A stretch of 5,504 bases of DNA, from the NCBI GenBank assembly GCA_023489135.1, contig JAMDCE010000497.1, forward strand, positions 1-5,504. Reading direction: 5' to 3'. Shown piece by piece: positions 5,502 through 5,504 of the stretch (position 1 is the stretch's first letter; the number at the start of each line of letters is the position of its first letter). Under the pieces are notes generated by a model, which saw only the letters and a list, made by a program, of their open reading frames with translations, made no database searches and was not told the origin of the DNA. Both the position numbers and the translations under genes were made by a program. This stretch comes from Chloroflexota bacterium. GTDB taxonomy: Bacteria > Chloroflexota > Chloroflexia > JAMDCE01.

Positions 5502-5504
5502 TCA

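Noticed and set aside
1429..5504. Reassignment of UGA as a sense codon, suggested by TGA at 1429-1431 and 5502-5504 while other genes end in TAG or TAA
   Set aside because: All Trp codons within the well-defined genes are TGG and no other TGA interrupts them. Subunit IV ends naturally at its TGA, and the decaheme gene has its own start and ribosome site.

Overview
The window is a bacterial, moderately GC-rich segment in which every convincing gene is on the minus strand, so the layout is described from high to low coordinates. The gene content (a split cytochrome b6 plus subunit IV, a Tat-exported Rieske protein and two large multiheme c-type cytochromes) points to a bacterium with menaquinone-based, probably anaerobic or versatile respiration. 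Uncultured lineages of the Chloroflexota, Nitrospirota, NC10 or Desulfobacterota kind would fit, but the sequence alone does not decide the phylum.

Region 1 (5504-4536): most of a DegT/DnrJ/EryC1/StrS-family PLP-dependent sugar aminotransferase. It is cut by the window edge, and its reading frame meets an in-frame TGA in the last three bases. Region 2 (4535-4031): about 500 bases with no convincing gene. It holds a weak hairpin after the aminotransferase, a good sigma70-type promoter reading toward the cytochromes, and a leader of roughly 380 nt with several dyad and direct repeats.

Region 3 (4030-1): a tight five-gene operon with gaps of 24, 1, 30 and 24 nt. The order is a membrane-anchored NapC/NrfH-like cytochrome with 12 CXXCH motifs, the Rieske [2Fe-2S] protein, cytochrome b6, the subunit IV-like C-terminal half of cytochrome b, and an exported cytochrome with 10 CXXCH motifs and a helical C-terminus that runs off the window.

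Together region 3 encodes a Rieske/cytochrome b quinol-oxidising complex with no cytochrome f or c1. The two multiheme cytochromes, 22 c-heme sites in total, are the obvious candidates to take electrons from the Rieske centre and wire the complex to periplasmic or extracellular partners. The Rieske protein lacks the Ser and Tyr hydrogen-bond donors typical of high-potential clusters, which suggests a low-potential, menaquinol-type complex. Cytochrome b6 keeps the Cys that holds the extra heme c(i/n) in b6f-type complexes. Subunit IV and the decaheme gene share one reading frame and are separated by a single TGA plus eight codons.
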